A DNA stretch of 64,000 nt from Orrella marina (GTDB taxonomy: Bacteria > Pseudomonadota > Gammaproteobacteria > Burkholderiales > Burkholderiaceae_B): assembly GCF_003058465.1 (NCBI RefSeq), contig NZ_CP028901.1:2790001-2854000 (forward strand), given 5' to 3'. The position numbers were made by a program, and so were the translations under genes. Positions 45,442 through 54,358 of the stretch are shown piece after piece. Each line of letters starts with the position of its first letter. Positions within the stretch are counted from its first letter, which is position 1. Below the pieces are notes generated by a model that saw only the letters and a program-made list of their open reading frames with translations, searched no databases and had not been told where the DNA came from.

Positions 45442-46839
45442 CTACCATTCGGGCTCGTGGGTGCCGCATGGCACACACACCTGATTGAACCTCGCGGGCG
45501 TCGCGGCCATCTGTTCGGCTGGTGCTACAGCCGCCACCTCTCCAAACGGGGTCTGCATGGTCTGAAGCCAGGGACGCACCTCATCGAGCGTCAACTCGGG
45601 TTCCAGAAGACCATTTTCTCGTTCACCCAACTGACGCAGCCAACGAGCAGTCTGTGCCAGTGAAACCCTGACCAGCCAGCTGCCGCCTTCTGTTGCACGC
45701 CTGCGCAGGGCAACCATGGCACCCATGGCAGCCAGATACCCGGAGGCATAATCCAGGGCCTGGCAAGGCAGCTTACCAGGGCCACTCAATCCGGCAGCCA
45801 TCCCTTCAGCATGAGCGATCCCGGTCGCACTCTGGACCAGACTGTCATAGCCGCGACGCATGGCCCAGGGTCCAGTGTGCCCATAAGCAGAAAGCGTGAC
45901 ATAAATGATCCCGGGCCTCACCCTTGCCAGCGCCTCAGGACCCATCCCTTTCTGCGTAAGCCCGCCAGGGCGAAAGGCCTGGATGAACACGTCACCTTGC
46001 CGCACCAGCTCAAGTAACTGGTCCCGCTCCTGAGTCTGACGCAAGTCCAGAAAGGCTTGACGTTTGCCACGCCCAGTGTCGATCAGAAGTGCTTGCACCT
46101 GCGGCAGATGCGGCGCCGAGATCGCCAGTACGTTCGCACCGTGCTGTGCAAGGGTCCTACCAGCAACCGGAGCAGCAATGACACGAGAAAGATCCAGTAC
46201 CCGCACGCCAGACAATGGCTGGGTGGGATCTACCCCCCTTCCAACCGGTTCGGCCGGTGCATCACCTATTCGCTGAATCTCGAACAATGGCAGACCGGAC
46301 AGCGCACCCGACTGTGGATGACGCTGCCACTGATCGGTAGTACGAACCGCTGACCCGACCAGACCAGCTTCTGCCAACTGAGACTCAAGCTGCTCAGCCT
46401 GCCATCTCTGCAAGGCTGCACTGACTGCCTCACGCGACGGCTCACACCCCAGAATGCGCAGTACGCCCTCACGGTGATGGGGAAACGCTGTGTGAAGTTG
46501 TACCCACTGTCGGTTGGCAGTCTGATAAAAGCCATGAAGATCATCGTGGGACTCACCGTTCGCTATCCCATCAACATGCAGGTAACGTTCCGACCTGAAA
46601 CACGCCAGTGCGTGACGCTGGTCCACTTCAACCGTCTGCATTTGTCCTGTCCGGTCTCCCCAGATCTGCGCAGCCATGAGCGCCTGTGCTGAAATGGTTG
46701 CACTGGCGACTGGTCCAACATGAAACAGCGACGGCAGACTGTGATCCGCCCGCAACGCCAGCTGACTCAAAATACCTTGGGGCTGCCCGGTCATCTCCCA
46801 AAGGGAGTTCAGCACATGTTGGGGTGTCGGTTCAGACAT
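45442..46839 (-). CDS. CaiB/BaiF CoA-transferase family protein with extra N-terminal half-domain
   Basis: 465 residues. The canonical CaiB/BaiF start (LSGVRVLDLSRVIAAPVAGRTLAQHGANVLAI) appears only near residue 205. It is followed by FRPGGLTQKGMGPEALARVRPGIIYVTLSAYGHTGPWAMRRGYD and QALDYASGYLAAMGAMVALRRR. The first ~200 residues resemble the later half of a CaiB protein (SAQALMAAQIWGDRTGQMQTVEVDQ), so the gene looks duplicated or permuted. The ATG at 46839 has a GAAGAG site. It probably moves CoA between carboxylic acids; substrate unknown. It stands alone on this strand. Confidence 0.82.
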   Translation of the reverse strand: MSEPTPQHVLNSLWEMTGQPQGILSQLALRADHSLPSLFHVGPVASATISAQALMAAQIWGDRTGQMQTVEVDQRHALACFRSERYLHVDGIANGESHDDLHGFYQTANRQWVQLHTAFPHHREGVLRILGCEPSREAVSAALQRWQAEQLESQLAEAGLVGSAVRTTDQWQRHPQSGALSGLPLFEIQRIGDAPAEPVGRGVDPTQPLSGVRVLDLSRVIAAPVAGRTLAQHGANVLAISAPHLPQVQALLIDTGRGKRQAFLDLRQTQERDQLLELVRQGDVFIQAFRPGGLTQKGMGPEALARVRPGIIYVTLSAYGHTGPWAMRRGYDSLVQSATGIAHAEGMAAGLSGPGKLPCQALDYASGYLAAMGAMVALRRRATEGGSWLVRVSLAQTARWLRQLGERENGLLEPELTLDEVRPWLQTMQTPFGEVAAVAPAEQMAATPARFNQVCVPCGTHEPEW

Positions 46840-47114
46840 GTTTAGCTCTTCTTGTTCAGGACTCGTGTACCGCGTCATGCCACAAAACAGTGCAAGACTC
46901 GCCTCACCCTCATCTTATCTCAGTGTCGACCTGTTTCCTGCACCGGCACATCTCGCGCCAACCCGTTGGCCCGATCCAGCCCTTTCGAAGAAACCAGGTC
47001 GAATATCTTCTGCGCCTTTGACAACATCCACGCCGCCAGCGAAGATGAAAGAAACACTCAGATCCACGCCAGACCAATGGTTCTCTCAATCGCCAGTTAC
47101 CTTATACGAGACTC

Positions 47115-48293
47115 ATGAGCGCGCTAATGTCCGATTCCACACCCGTTTCAAGCTTCTACTGTCCGACCCAGATACACATGGGTCAGGGCTCAGTTCGTAT
47201 CCTGCCCGAACTGTTGCACAACCTAAAGGTCCAGTCCATCCTGATCGTGATTGACCAGGCTGTTCACGACAGTCCATATGGGCAGGCAGTTCTCGCGATA
47301 CTGGATCGTGAGAAGTTTCAGTATCAGACATTTACCGAGATCAAACCAGATCCGGGTGACGATGTAGTAATGAAAGGCTTTTCCTGTCTCCCGCAAGAGC
47401 AAAACCGTGCGATCGTGGCCATTGGTGGCGGTAGTAGCATGGATGTCGCCAAAGCCATCGGGATTCTCGCCACCAACGGTGGAAGAATCCATGATTACGA
47501 AGGCATCGACAAGTTTACGACGTCACCTCTGCCGTTATTTGCCTTGCCCACAACGGCAGGAACCGGATCCGAGGTTTCCGGATCATGCGTGATCACAGAC
47601 ACGGCATCTGGCAGAAAGATGTCAATCCGGCATGCAAGACTCAATCCGGCCCGGCACGCGATCCTGGACCCCGATGCGTTACAGACGCTACCGGCTCACG
47701 TTGCAGCACACGCCGGTGTGGACGCCTTCGTGCACGCACTGGAGTCACTCACCTCTCGTCAGGCCAACCTGATCACGGATGCCATCAACCTGCAGGCCAT
47801 CACACTTCTGGCGACAAGCTTGCCAGCCTTTGTGAGTGACCGGCGCAACGCCGATGCGGCACTCAAGTGTCTGGTGGGATCTGCCTTGGCCGGCACGGTG
47901 TTTGGTCAAACAGGGCTGGGCAATGTTCACTGCATGGCCCGCTTTGTGGGCGCCCGGTATCATGTCTCGCATGGCCTCTCGAACGCCTTGTGTCTGCCTG
48001 TCGTAGCGCGTTTCAACGCACTGGCTGTGCCGCAGAAATATGCAGACGTCGCCCGCGCCATGGGCGTGAGCGCATCGGACACACCGCAAAACGATGCCGT
48101 CAAGGCTGCACTGCAAGCAATCGAGAATCTGTGCGCGGCGGTCGACATTCCGCAAGGACTGCGCGACGTCGGCGCCAATCCAGAGGACTTTCCAGAGATG
48201 GCGGCCGACTGCCTCAAAGCGGGCTATAACAAGTGGAATCCGCGGCAAACCAGCGAGCAGGAGTTTCTGGAGTTGTTCAAGGCAGCGTATTGA
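47115..48293 (+). CDS. Iron-containing alcohol dehydrogenase
   Basis: 392 residues. NAD-binding GGGSSMDVAKAIG and TTAGTGSEVSGSCVI, with metal ligands in HAGVDAFVHALES and HCMARFVGARYHVSHGLSNAL, match the Fe-ADH family. It oxidises or reduces an alcohol/aldehyde in the cytoplasm; substrate unknown. Two close starts exist, ATG at 47115 and ATG at 47127, neither with a strong ribosome site. Divergent from the CaiB-like gene and convergent with the acyl-CoA ligase. Confidence 0.92.
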   Translation: MSALMSDSTPVSSFYCPTQIHMGQGSVRILPELLHNLKVQSILIVIDQAVHDSPYGQAVLAILDREKFQYQTFTEIKPDPGDDVVMKGFSCLPQEQNRAIVAIGGGSSMDVAKAIGILATNGGRIHDYEGIDKFTTSPLPLFALPTTAGTGSEVSGSCVITDTASGRKMSIRHARLNPARHAILDPDALQTLPAHVAAHAGVDAFVHALESLTSRQANLITDAINLQAITLLATSLPAFVSDRRNADAALKCLVGSALAGTVFGQTGLGNVHCMARFVGARYHVSHGLSNALCLPVVARFNALAVPQKYADVARAMGVSASDTPQNDAVKAALQAIENLCAAVDIPQGLRDVGANPEDFPEMAADCLKAGYNKWNPRQTSEQEFLELFKAAY

Positions 48294-48346
48294 GCCAGCC
48301 TGACAAGTCAACAGAACAGCGGGCCAAGTAGCCGGATTTGTGGCGG

Positions 48347-49927
48347 TCAGGGCAACGTAGCGTCTCTGGCCATTAATACCGGGTAAGGGCCATCCTCGAG
48401 CACGTAGTGCGCCAGTACTTGTGCCCTGACCTGCCGACGATTCACCTTGCCCTGTGGGTTTCGAGGCAGCGAGTCCAGCGTCACGCACAGACGAGGACGC
48501 TTGTGACGCGACAGACCCTGAACTCGCTCAGCAATGACTTCTTGCCAGTCGGATTGCGGCATTTCAGCGACAGCAACAATGATCTCACCCCAGTAGTCCG
48601 AGGGTAGTGACGTCACACTGATCTGCATACCACTGGACCACCCCGTGAGCAGCGCCTCGATTTCATCAGGATTGACTCGATACCCGCCCGTTTTGATCAC
48701 GTCCGCAACCCTGCCCGTGAGAACCAGACGTCCTTGACTGTCGAGGTGACCAAGATCACCTGTCTGGTGCCACCCATCGGGCTCGTGCGCCTTGAATCCT
48801 TGCTCTGTGATCATGCCATGCGACATCTGACGGGCGCGCAACCAGATCTCTCCGTCTCGCTCCTCCTGCTCCTGCCCAGGCTCGGGCGGCGCCGATTCAA
48901 TCCGGATTTCGACACCCGGTGAAGGGTAACCGACGCAGGCACCTGGTGGCATCGTTTCTGCACCATAGTAGGCTTCGGTCTGCTCAGGCGTCAGCACAGT
49001 GATCGGATTGACACACTCGGACTTTCCGTAGGTGATCCGCACCACAGGACCGAACATTTCCCTGGCTCGCTTGTAGACCAGTTGGGTCAGCGGCTGTGTA
49101 CCTGTGAAGACACACTTGATATGCCTGAACTGCTGCCCCTCGAACAAGGTCGTGATTTTTGCAAGGACGGTCGGTGGTGCAAAAATTGCACGAACCGAGG
49201 GGTCTGCAAGCTCCCTGACCAGATCCTGCTCACGCACACCATCTAGCAGTACCACATGTGCACCATGATCGCACCAGGCATAAGTCAGCAGTGAAGAGCC
49301 ATGAACGAAAGGCGTCATCAGAATGATGCGCTCACCAGGATGAGGCACAAACGGCAGGGTCGCCTTGAGCAGTTGTTCGCCACCCCAGCGTCTGGCGTGG
49401 CTGTACAGCACACCCTTAGGCTTGCCAGTCGTACCGGAGGTAAACAGAATCCTGCCGGGTTTGCTGTCATCGACAGCAGCTAGCTGCGTGTCATTGGTGG
49501 CAGTCGCAAGCGAATCCACACAGATCGGGTCAAGTCCGGCCTGACGCAGCTCAGCCTCACGCTCAGAAAGTGTCAGAACCGTCCTGAAGCCGGAGAGTTG
49601 TGCACACCAGGCGATCTCCTCGACAGTGCTGGACCAGCCAACAGGCACTTCGGCTGCACCGGTCATGCGCACACCATACGACACCCATACGGCAGTTACG
49701 CTGTTGGGCAGCAAGGTGGCAACGGGCAGACCGGGTTGAACACCCAGACTGTCGAGCAAAAAGTGAGCAATGCTGTGAGCTTGTCGGGATAAATCGGAAT
49801 ATGTCAGCGTATGACCCAGTGCATCGCTGACAGCGACAAACTGGTCATACTGGTCCGCCAATGTCCTGAGACTGGCGGACCATCCGATCTGACTTACGCC
49901 GGTCCCATCAGGAAGTTGGGAAGCCAT
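48347..49927 (-). CDS. AMP-dependent acyl-CoA synthetase/ligase
   Basis: 526 residues of the ANL superfamily. The P-loop is LFTSGTTGKPKGVLYSH, the A5-type motif is VRITYGKSECVNP, the hinge is QTGDLGHLDSQGRLVLTGRVADVIKTGGYRVNPDEIE and the catalytic Lys lies in PRNPQGKVNRR. It activates a carboxylic acid to its CoA ester. The start overlaps the TRAP large-subunit gene by 34 bases with no obvious ribosome site, suggesting translational coupling. It is the last gene of the 58605-to-48347 operon. Confidence 0.92.
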   Translation of the reverse strand: MASQLPDGTGVSQIGWSASLRTLADQYDQFVAVSDALGHTLTYSDLSRQAHSIAHFLLDSLGVQPGLPVATLLPNSVTAVWVSYGVRMTGAAEVPVGWSSTVEEIAWCAQLSGFRTVLTLSEREAELRQAGLDPICVDSLATATNDTQLAAVDDSKPGRILFTSGTTGKPKGVLYSHARRWGGEQLLKATLPFVPHPGERIILMTPFVHGSSLLTYAWCDHGAHVVLLDGVREQDLVRELADPSVRAIFAPPTVLAKITTLFEGQQFRHIKCVFTGTQPLTQLVYKRAREMFGPVVRITYGKSECVNPITVLTPEQTEAYYGAETMPPGACVGYPSPGVEIRIESAPPEPGQEQEERDGEIWLRARQMSHGMITEQGFKAHEPDGWHQTGDLGHLDSQGRLVLTGRVADVIKTGGYRVNPDEIEALLTGWSSGMQISVTSLPSDYWGEIIVAVAEMPQSDWQEVIAERVQGLSRHKRPRLCVTLDSLPRNPQGKVNRRQVRAQVLAHYVLEDGPYPVLMARDATLP

Positions 49928-51171
49928 GTTGAAACGATTGGAACGTAAGTCACAAGAATAAGAAGAACGACCATCATCAGGAAGAATGGCACGGTACCTC
50001 TGAGAACCTGCGTTAACGGAATGTTGGAGATGTTGCTGATTACGAAGAGGTTGAGCCCGACCGGTGGTGACATCAAGGCAAGCTCCATGTTGATCACCAG
50101 CATCACACCGAAGTGAATCGGATCAATGCCTAGCGGATCTAGCAACGGCAGCACGATCGGTACCATGATAAGCAGGATCGAGAAGACTTCCAGGAACATA
50201 CCCAGGAAGATCAGGATGATGTTCACAAACAGCAGGAACTGCCAAGGCTTGATTTCCCATGCCTCCATCAATTCGAGTGTCTTCTGGGCAATGCCCGTTT
50301 CCGTAATCAGGTGACCGAATGCCAGTGCCATCGCGATGATGATCATGATGGCGGCAGCACTGCGCACGGAATAGGTCAGGGCCTTGAAGAAATCTCTGAT
50401 CGGAATACCGCGGTAGATGAACAGCGCCAGAATCATGGCAACCACAGCCGACAGCGCGGCCGTTTCGGTCAGCGTAACCACGCCACCATAAAGACCACCG
50501 AGCACAATCACCGGCACTGACAGCGCCGGCAAGGCCGAGATGGTCTTCTTGACTTTGACGTCCATCGGCACGGGCTCACGCTGTGCGTATCCGTTCTTCT
50601 TGGCAAAGTAATACACGTAGCTACACATCATCGTCGCACTCAGCAATCCCGGGATCACACCGCCCAGGAACAGCCGTGGAATAGACGCATCGGCCAGCAC
50701 GCCATACACAACGAAAGCCAGTGACGGCGGAATCAGGATGCCCAGCGTGCCTGCAGAGGCAAGAATACCGCCCGCGAATGAAGGTTTGTATCCCGCTCGC
50801 AGCATGGCTGGAATCAGAATAGTACCCATCGCGATCGCGGTCGCGACAGACGATCCGCACATAGCCGCAAAAATGGCACATGTCACCACCGAGACAATAC
50901 CGAGACCGCCCGGCAATCGGCCAAGCCATGCGGTTACCGACTCGATAATCGCCTTTGCAACGCCACCACGTTCCATAAACGTAGCGGCAATCACGAAATA
51001 GGGAACTGCGAGCAAGGTAGGCGAGTTCAGCTCATCGATGATTTTTTGTGCAAGCGGGGTCAGACTACCCTCGATTGCAAATACAACACCGGAAGTGATA
51101 CCCATCGTCAGGAAGATGGGTACCCCCAGCACCAGTAACAGCACAAATACTGGAGCGATCATTGTCAGCAT
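49894..51171 (-). CDS. dctM: TRAP transporter large permease (DctM)
   Basis: 425 residues with about twelve hydrophobic segments. DctM landmarks are LLVLGVPIFLTMGITSGVVFAI, MCGSSVATAIAMGTILIPAMLRAGYKPSFAGGILASAGTLGILIPPSLAFVVYGVLADASIPRLF and the C-terminal MELALMSPPVGLNLFVIS. It carries out sodium- or proton-coupled import of a carboxylate bound by the periplasmic receptor. It lies one base after the small permease gene. Confidence 0.95.
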   Translation of the reverse strand: MLTMIAPVFVLLLVLGVPIFLTMGITSGVVFAIEGSLTPLAQKIIDELNSPTLLAVPYFVIAATFMERGGVAKAIIESVTAWLGRLPGGLGIVSVVTCAIFAAMCGSSVATAIAMGTILIPAMLRAGYKPSFAGGILASAGTLGILIPPSLAFVVYGVLADASIPRLFLGGVIPGLLSATMMCSYVYYFAKKNGYAQREPVPMDVKVKKTISALPALSVPVIVLGGLYGGVVTLTETAALSAVVAMILALFIYRGIPIRDFFKALTYSVRSAAAIMIIIAMALAFGHLITETGIAQKTLELMEAWEIKPWQFLLFVNIILIFLGMFLEVFSILLIMVPIVLPLLDPLGIDPIHFGVMLVINMELALMSPPVGLNLFVISNISNIPLTQVLRGTVPFFLMMVVLLILVTYVPIVSTWLPNFLMGPA

Positions 51172-51172
51172 G

Positions 51173-51748
51173 TCAGGCTCCCCCGCCGATCAGCTTGCGT
51201 TTGAGTCGAAGGATGTAGGCGATTCCCATCACCACACCGCCAGCCGGCAATGCCGCAAAGTATATCCAGAGTGGGGTGCGCAACATCGTCGTCGACACAT
51301 CACCAAACTCATACGCCTGATAGGCCACCTCGAAACCGTAATAAACGATCACGACCGAAAAGATCAGACCCAGAATATCCGCCAGCCACGCAACGAATGT
51401 CTTCATTGCAGGGGAAAACATATTCACAAAAAAGTCTGACTTCACATGGCGATCCGTCAGGGTCAACGTTCCCAGCGAGAGAAACACCGCCCAGATGACG
51501 AAGTACACCTGGAATTCTTCCACAAAATCCAGAATGTGCTGCGGGAAGAAGTGACGGGCTAACACGTTGTACGAACAAAGTACCAGTGCCAGAAATGCCA
51601 GTCCTCCCACCACGAAGGTTTCAAATGGGTTTGATGCAGGAATGGCGTGCGATTCCGCCTCCAGATCCTCCTGCGCCTTCTTGCGCAAGGCCTCATGGAC
51701 CCTGCTCGTTTCTTGCTCTTTCATCGGAGCGGTGTTCTCGTTTTGCAT
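51173..51748 (-). CDS. dctQ: TRAP transporter small permease (DctQ)
   Basis: 191 residues with four hydrophobic segments (VVGGLAFLALVLCSYNVLARHFFP, VYFVIWAVFLSLGTLTL, FVAWLADILGLIFSVVIVYYGFEVAY, IYFAALPAGGVVMGIAYIL) and the typical DRHVKSDFF segment. It has a hydrophilic N-terminal extension of about 40 residues. It sits between the receptor and DctM genes. Confidence 0.92.
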   Translation of the reverse strand: MQNENTAPMKEQETSRVHEALRKKAQEDLEAESHAIPASNPFETFVVGGLAFLALVLCSYNVLARHFFPQHILDFVEEFQVYFVIWAVFLSLGTLTLTDRHVKSDFFVNMFSPAMKTFVAWLADILGLIFSVVIVYYGFEVAYQAYEFGDVSTTMLRTPLWIYFAALPAGGVVMGIAYILRLKRKLIGGGA

Positions 51749-51755
51749 AAGTCTC

Positions 51756-52784
51756 TTAGAAAGAAACGCCCGCGGCCTTCAGGGCTTCAAGGGTTGTTTT
51801 AGCCACTTCCTTGTCAATCTTCATGCTGTCGATGAGCTGATCCTGAATGGTCATGAGCTCACGACGGGCATTGGCAATCTGCTCAGGTGTGGGCACGATG
51901 ACAGTCAGACCAGCTTTGACCATCGTATCCTTGGCATGATCCTGTGCCTTGAAAGCCTGCGCGCGCTGCCATGTTGCAGCAACATCCCATGCATCAAGAA
52001 TGGCGGCCTTGATATCCTCAGGCTGCTTTCTCCAGAATGAGTCCGAGAACATCGGCACATACTGGTTGAACATGTTCTGGTCTTCAAAGGCATACTGCAT
52101 TCCAGAATCCATCAGCTTGGAGGAAGATGCGCTTTCAAACGTGGTCAGCAGACCGTCCATCACACCCTGGCTCATCGCGAGGGGAACGTCTGGCCATGGC
52201 ACCAGAATGCCGATGCCACCGAGCTTGTCGATACGGGCAGCGTTACCGGTACCGCTGGGGTAACGGATCTTCTTGCCCTTGTAGGTCTGGTAATCAATCG
52301 GCTGGCTCACACCAAACGTGTTCTGCATGCCCAGCGCCATCCACTTGCCGGGGATCTTGACGCGCATACGCTCTTCGAACTTGCGGTTCAGAAAGGTGCC
52401 CAGATCACCGTCCATGACGTTGTAAACCGTATCCGCTGGTACGCCATAGAACATTGGCAAAGTCACAAGCGCTGCATTGGGTTCGGACGCATCAAGCTGC
52501 CAGATTCCGGGCACGCCCATTTCCAGTGCACCCTGGCGCAAGGCACGGGGTACGTCACGATCACGGAACAACTGTCCACTTGGATAGACCTCGATTGCGA
52601 AGTGGTCGCCCGTGCGCTTCTTGAGCTCTTCGACAAACAAGTCCACGCCTTTATTACGGACATGAACCGGGTTGGTGTCCAGCGCAATACGCAGCTTCTC
52701 TTGTGCGGAAGCCGGTGTTGCGACAAAAACTGCTGCCAGGGCAGCGAAGGTCGTGCCTATAAACTTTCTACGTAAAGTACTCAT
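51756..52784 (-). CDS. dctP: TRAP transporter substrate-binding protein (DctP)
   Basis: 342 residues with a signal peptide (KFIGTTFAALAAVFVATPASAQ). The DctP fold is seen in LFVEELKKRTGDHFAIEVYPSGQLFRDRDVPRALRQGALEMG, and the carboxylate-binding Arg is expected in the segment KKIRYPSGTGNAARI. The later FESASSSKLMDSGMQYAFEDQ is also typical. It delivers an organic acid to DctQM. It lies inside the CoA-pathway operon, so its ligand is likely the pathway substrate. Confidence 0.94.
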   Translation of the reverse strand: MSTLRRKFIGTTFAALAAVFVATPASAQEKLRIALDTNPVHVRNKGVDLFVEELKKRTGDHFAIEVYPSGQLFRDRDVPRALRQGALEMGVPGIWQLDASEPNAALVTLPMFYGVPADTVYNVMDGDLGTFLNRKFEERMRVKIPGKWMALGMQNTFGVSQPIDYQTYKGKKIRYPSGTGNAARIDKLGGIGILVPWPDVPLAMSQGVMDGLLTTFESASSSKLMDSGMQYAFEDQNMFNQYVPMFSDSFWRKQPEDIKAAILDAWDVAATWQRAQAFKAQDHAKDTMVKAGLTVIVPTPEQIANARRELMTIQDQLIDSMKIDKEVAKTTLEALKAAGVSF

Positions 52785-52957
52785 GGTGTCTCCTCTTTAT
52801 GGAACCGTTCGCCGCTCATTCTTGCAGCCTCGGCGGTGAATCTAACGAAATGTAATCTGGGTGTAAAGCAAGTTCAGTCATCCATAGGTCATTTTGTGGG
52901 TAAACCCCGATGAATCAAGGCTTTCCGGACGATTCGTTCTCAGAAATACGCAGAGAT

Positions 52958-54328
52958 CTAAGCCTCGAAAAGGGCTTTCAGATCGCCCTGTGTCTCAAGA
53001 TTGGCCAGCCGTTCATACAAGGTTTCGTCGTCACACTTTGTGACGGCACCTAGCGCACGTCCACTGGCCAGACAGTCGAGAAACTTGCTGCGCATACCCG
53101 CTTCATCCATCGGGTTCTCGGCATTACCGAGAGGGAACCGGATGTCTCCCGAATCGAGCGTGCGGCCATCGTGAAGGTGCATCACGACACGATCAGTGTA
53201 TGAGAACGTCGGCTCAAGCGGACACGGCTTGTTGTTGATCTCGGTTCTGACCTTCTCGAACTGCGCCTGGACCTCGGGTTCGAGCACAAACGCGTCAGTC
53301 AGCTGCCTTAGGCCCACTTCACGTGCGACCAGGGCACTGGCCATTGCGAACTCGATACTGAACTTCGCTTCCAGTCCAGTCCGGGGAGTGTGGTTGCGTA
53401 GCATCGAAGCCTGGGCCGGGCCGATGGTGACGGTGACCGATTTGACATCCGACGGTTTGAGATCGTGCTCTTGAACCAGCTTGACTGCTCCATCAATACT
53501 TCGGTGGCAGGAATAGCAAACTGGATAGCGTTTGATCGACAAGCCCGTCTCAAGGATACGCGGACGACCTCCCAGACGAGAAGGTGACGAATCCCGGTCC
53601 ACGTCGCCAGCAGGAGACAGCGCAGCCAGATAACCCGCCTTGTGCTCAAACGCGTCAGGCGCTGCGGTCAAGCCGAGCATGGCCAGTTGAACGGCTTCAA
53701 TCGCATTGGACGCCGCCCTGCCCGCGTGCAGTGGCTTGGTCATAGTCCCAAAGTTTGCAACCAGACCGCTCGCCATGCTGGCGGCGATCGCCAATGAGGT
53801 AGACGTCTGATCAACATCCAGCCGGTTCAGACTGGCCACCGCTGCCGCAGCAGCAACTGTTCCGAGCACGCCCGTCGGATGCCACCCTTTCAGGTGATAC
53901 TTGCCCGGATCACGGAATACCAGCTCAGACCAGACTTCATAACCCACGACGTAGGCAACCAAGGCTTCATGGCCCGTTCGTCCCAGACGGTGCGACTCCG
54001 CAAGAATGGCTGGCACCAGCACCGTGCTCGGGTGGCCTGCCATGGCAACATCGTCGTAATCAAGCGCGTGGCCAGCTGTAGCATTGATACAGGCAGCAAC
54101 CATCGAGGGCTTGAGCAGCCCTGCGAGTGGCACAGGTGCATCCTGCGACTCGTTGCGGTTCTCCAGGTGCTTGAGTACGATCTTGACGACAGGCTCGTCA
54201 CATCCGGCAAACATCGTGCCTACCGTGTCGACAAAGCCCAGCTTTGCAATGCGGAATGCTTCAGACTGGGCATCACCAAACGTCGGACTGGCAACATACT
54301 GCGCGAGCGCGCGGGTCAACTGACTCAT
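52958..54328 (-). CDS. MmgE/PrpD family protein
   Basis: 456 residues. The family N-terminal segment LAQYVASPTFGD...AKLGFVDTVGTMFAG, the ATAGHALDYDDVAMAGHPS segment and the KRYPVCYSCHRSIDGAVKL segment are present. The family includes 2-methylcitrate dehydratase, cis-aconitate decarboxylase and uncharacterised lyases, all acting on polycarboxylates. AGGAGAC precedes the ATG. It lies between the TRAP genes and the acyl-CoA dehydrogenase in one operon. The reaction here cannot be decided; a dehydratase or decarboxylase role on the imported acid is possible. Confidence 0.9.
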   Translation of the reverse strand: MSQLTRALAQYVASPTFGDAQSEAFRIAKLGFVDTVGTMFAGCDEPVVKIVLKHLENRNESQDAPVPLAGLLKPSMVAACINATAGHALDYDDVAMAGHPSTVLVPAILAESHRLGRTGHEALVAYVVGYEVWSELVFRDPGKYHLKGWHPTGVLGTVAAAAAVASLNRLDVDQTSTSLAIAASMASGLVANFGTMTKPLHAGRAASNAIEAVQLAMLGLTAAPDAFEHKAGYLAALSPAGDVDRDSSPSRLGGRPRILETGLSIKRYPVCYSCHRSIDGAVKLVQEHDLKPSDVKSVTVTIGPAQASMLRNHTPRTGLEAKFSIEFAMASALVAREVGLRQLTDAFVLEPEVQAQFEKVRTEINNKPCPLEPTFSYTDRVVMHLHDGRTLDSGDIRFPLGNAENPMDEAGMRSKFLDCLASGRALGAVTKCDDETLYERLANLETQGDLKALFEA

Positions 54329-54358
54329 TGTTTTGTCTCCTCACCTGCCGTATTCGCT

